A program made the translations under genes and the position numbers. A stretch of DNA of 64,000 bases from Druceiella hillmani (Eukaryota; Arthropoda; Insecta; Lepidoptera; Hepialidae), in assembly GCA_039881145.1 (NCBI GenBank), contig JAYKKI010000061.1:10824001-10888000 (forward strand), written 5' to 3'. Shown one piece after another: positions 62,906-64,000 of this stretch (position 1 is its first letter; every line of letters begins with the position of its first letter). The notes beneath the pieces are model-generated. The model saw only the letters and a program-made list of their open reading frames with translations, ran no database searches and had not been told where the DNA came from.

Positions 62906-64000
62906 TTATTTTCAAGAAATACCAAATTCGCTAGATGAGGGCAAATCAGACATAGTCTGAAAGCCGGTATCATCAGTCGATTTGCGACGCCTCAACCACC
63001 ATGACATCGGCGTAAACTTCACCGCCAGATCAGAACTAGTTGCAAAGCGGCTTCTGTGACCAGTTCTGCCAAGATTCCAACGCAGTACGTGGACGCAACG
63101 TGTCAGCGACGATATCCAAGTTTATTCTGAATATTCTCACCAAGAACGAATATAACAAGAATTATAATTATTCTGCGTAAATCAAATGTCCGAAAGTGTA
63201 GAAATGTACTTATTTCTTGTCTGTCCCTTACCTCTTCATAAAGATTCGCGATAATATAATTTCGTAGTCTAATTACGTGAAAAGGTTTATGCGCTGTACG
63301 CTCGGTGCGCACGTTGCAAGAATTTACTGTTCGTATAACGACTACATATATTTCTTATCAAATAAAAACAATCGTAAAAGAGGTAAAAATCCCGTCGATG
63401 AGTCGTAATTCTCGGCTGTTTCCAAATGATTCTTCACTTTTTCCATTTTGATATACTTATTTGATATGACTTGCAACTATATATCGCTGTTTGATAAACC
63501 GTGTGCACAAACACAATCAGGGTAGCGACACATGTTGTCAAGACAAAATTTGTTTGAAAACAAAGTATTTTAAAGACACTCAACCTTATGATATATAGCT
63601 GGTGTTCACCAAATAAACTATTGCTTTTAGCATATGCTGGAAACTTGTTGTAGAATAGACGTAAGTCGTTTTAAATAAATGAAAACCGTGAAAATTTCAA
63701 TATATTTCTTAATTTCCTTGTAGCTACTCGCTTTCTGAAGTTTTAGCAGTGTTTGAATAGATAGCATTTAAATATTTTGCCAATAATTTATAGATAACGA
63801 ATGACATATATTATATCGTATTTCCATTGTATGTTTAATAAAATCAATTTAAATCAAAATAAGGTTTTGAAATATTAAAGTAACTGTATTATAAAGAACA
63901 TGTTTGCATTTTTTTAAACTTCAAATAAAAGACAATAACTGGACCTAATTTAAAATTAATAACTACAATAAATTGTTAATATTAATGATAATTTTAGCTT
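62906..64000. other. Intergenic DNA, one less AT-rich patch
   Basis: The patch at 62940-63120 has near-normal GC and reads in one plus frame as HHDIGVNFTARSELVAKRLL before a stop. It may be an eroded exon or transposon piece but matches nothing I can name. The minus frame 63103-63312 has no motif. Confidence 0.35.

Overview
This is a gene-poor, AT-rich stretch of an animal nuclear genome. It is most likely from an insect: there are spliced exons with GT/AG borders, a nose-resistant-to-fluoxetine (nrf-6) type acyltransferase, P-element, pogo/Tigger and copia relics, and dispersed repeats ending in a 'cttataagggttctg...ccttttgag' tail of a kind common in arthropods. The species cannot be fixed from the sequence. 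No complete open reading frame encodes a recognisable full-length protein. Almost all coding signal is either short exons or decayed transposon reading frames. I saw no rRNA, tRNA or CRISPR array.

Layout. 1-1231: no gene seen. 1232-3178: a decayed but end-to-end pogo/Tigger DNA transposon on the minus strand, with TA target duplication and subterminal repeats. 5640-6350: the decayed C-terminal end of a second transposase with a Cys-rich PHD-like tail. 8310-9010: a degenerate tandem array. 9350-10400: dispersed repeats. 11359-11498: a cysteine-rich last exon on the plus strand. 12270-18371: the one convincing cellular gene, four exons of an acyltransferase-3/nrf-6 gene on the minus strand. Its introns hold a 55-bp minisatellite (15421-15695) and an RNase H fragment of a non-LTR retrotransposon. 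18.8-19.4, 22.67-22.90 and 24.0-24.6 kb: inverted and tandem repeats. 25.05-26.55 kb: a broken copy of a multi-copy arthropod/cnidarian ORF family of unknown function.

28849-42863 is a direct tandem segmental duplication (copies A and B, a few percent diverged). Copy A carries an 11-unit, about 217-bp satellite that is one partial unit in copy B. The monomer comes from a dispersed repeat that also occurs elsewhere in the window, so the window catches a satellite growing out of a transposable element. Copy B carries about 1 kb that A lacks.

44-54 kb is rich in near-perfect palindromes (foldback or MITE-like). 49676-50722 is a P-element transposase relic. 54690-55900 holds two copia fragments in opposite orientation, one with a primer-binding site. 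57.2-60.3 kb has a 150-bp inverted repeat pair and a GC-rich island. 62.1-62.9 kb is another tandem array.

As a functional picture, the acyltransferase gene is a membrane protein gene sitting in transposon-dominated DNA; the rest is repeat turnover. Boundaries were read by eye and are good to a few bases for exons and to tens of bases for repeats.
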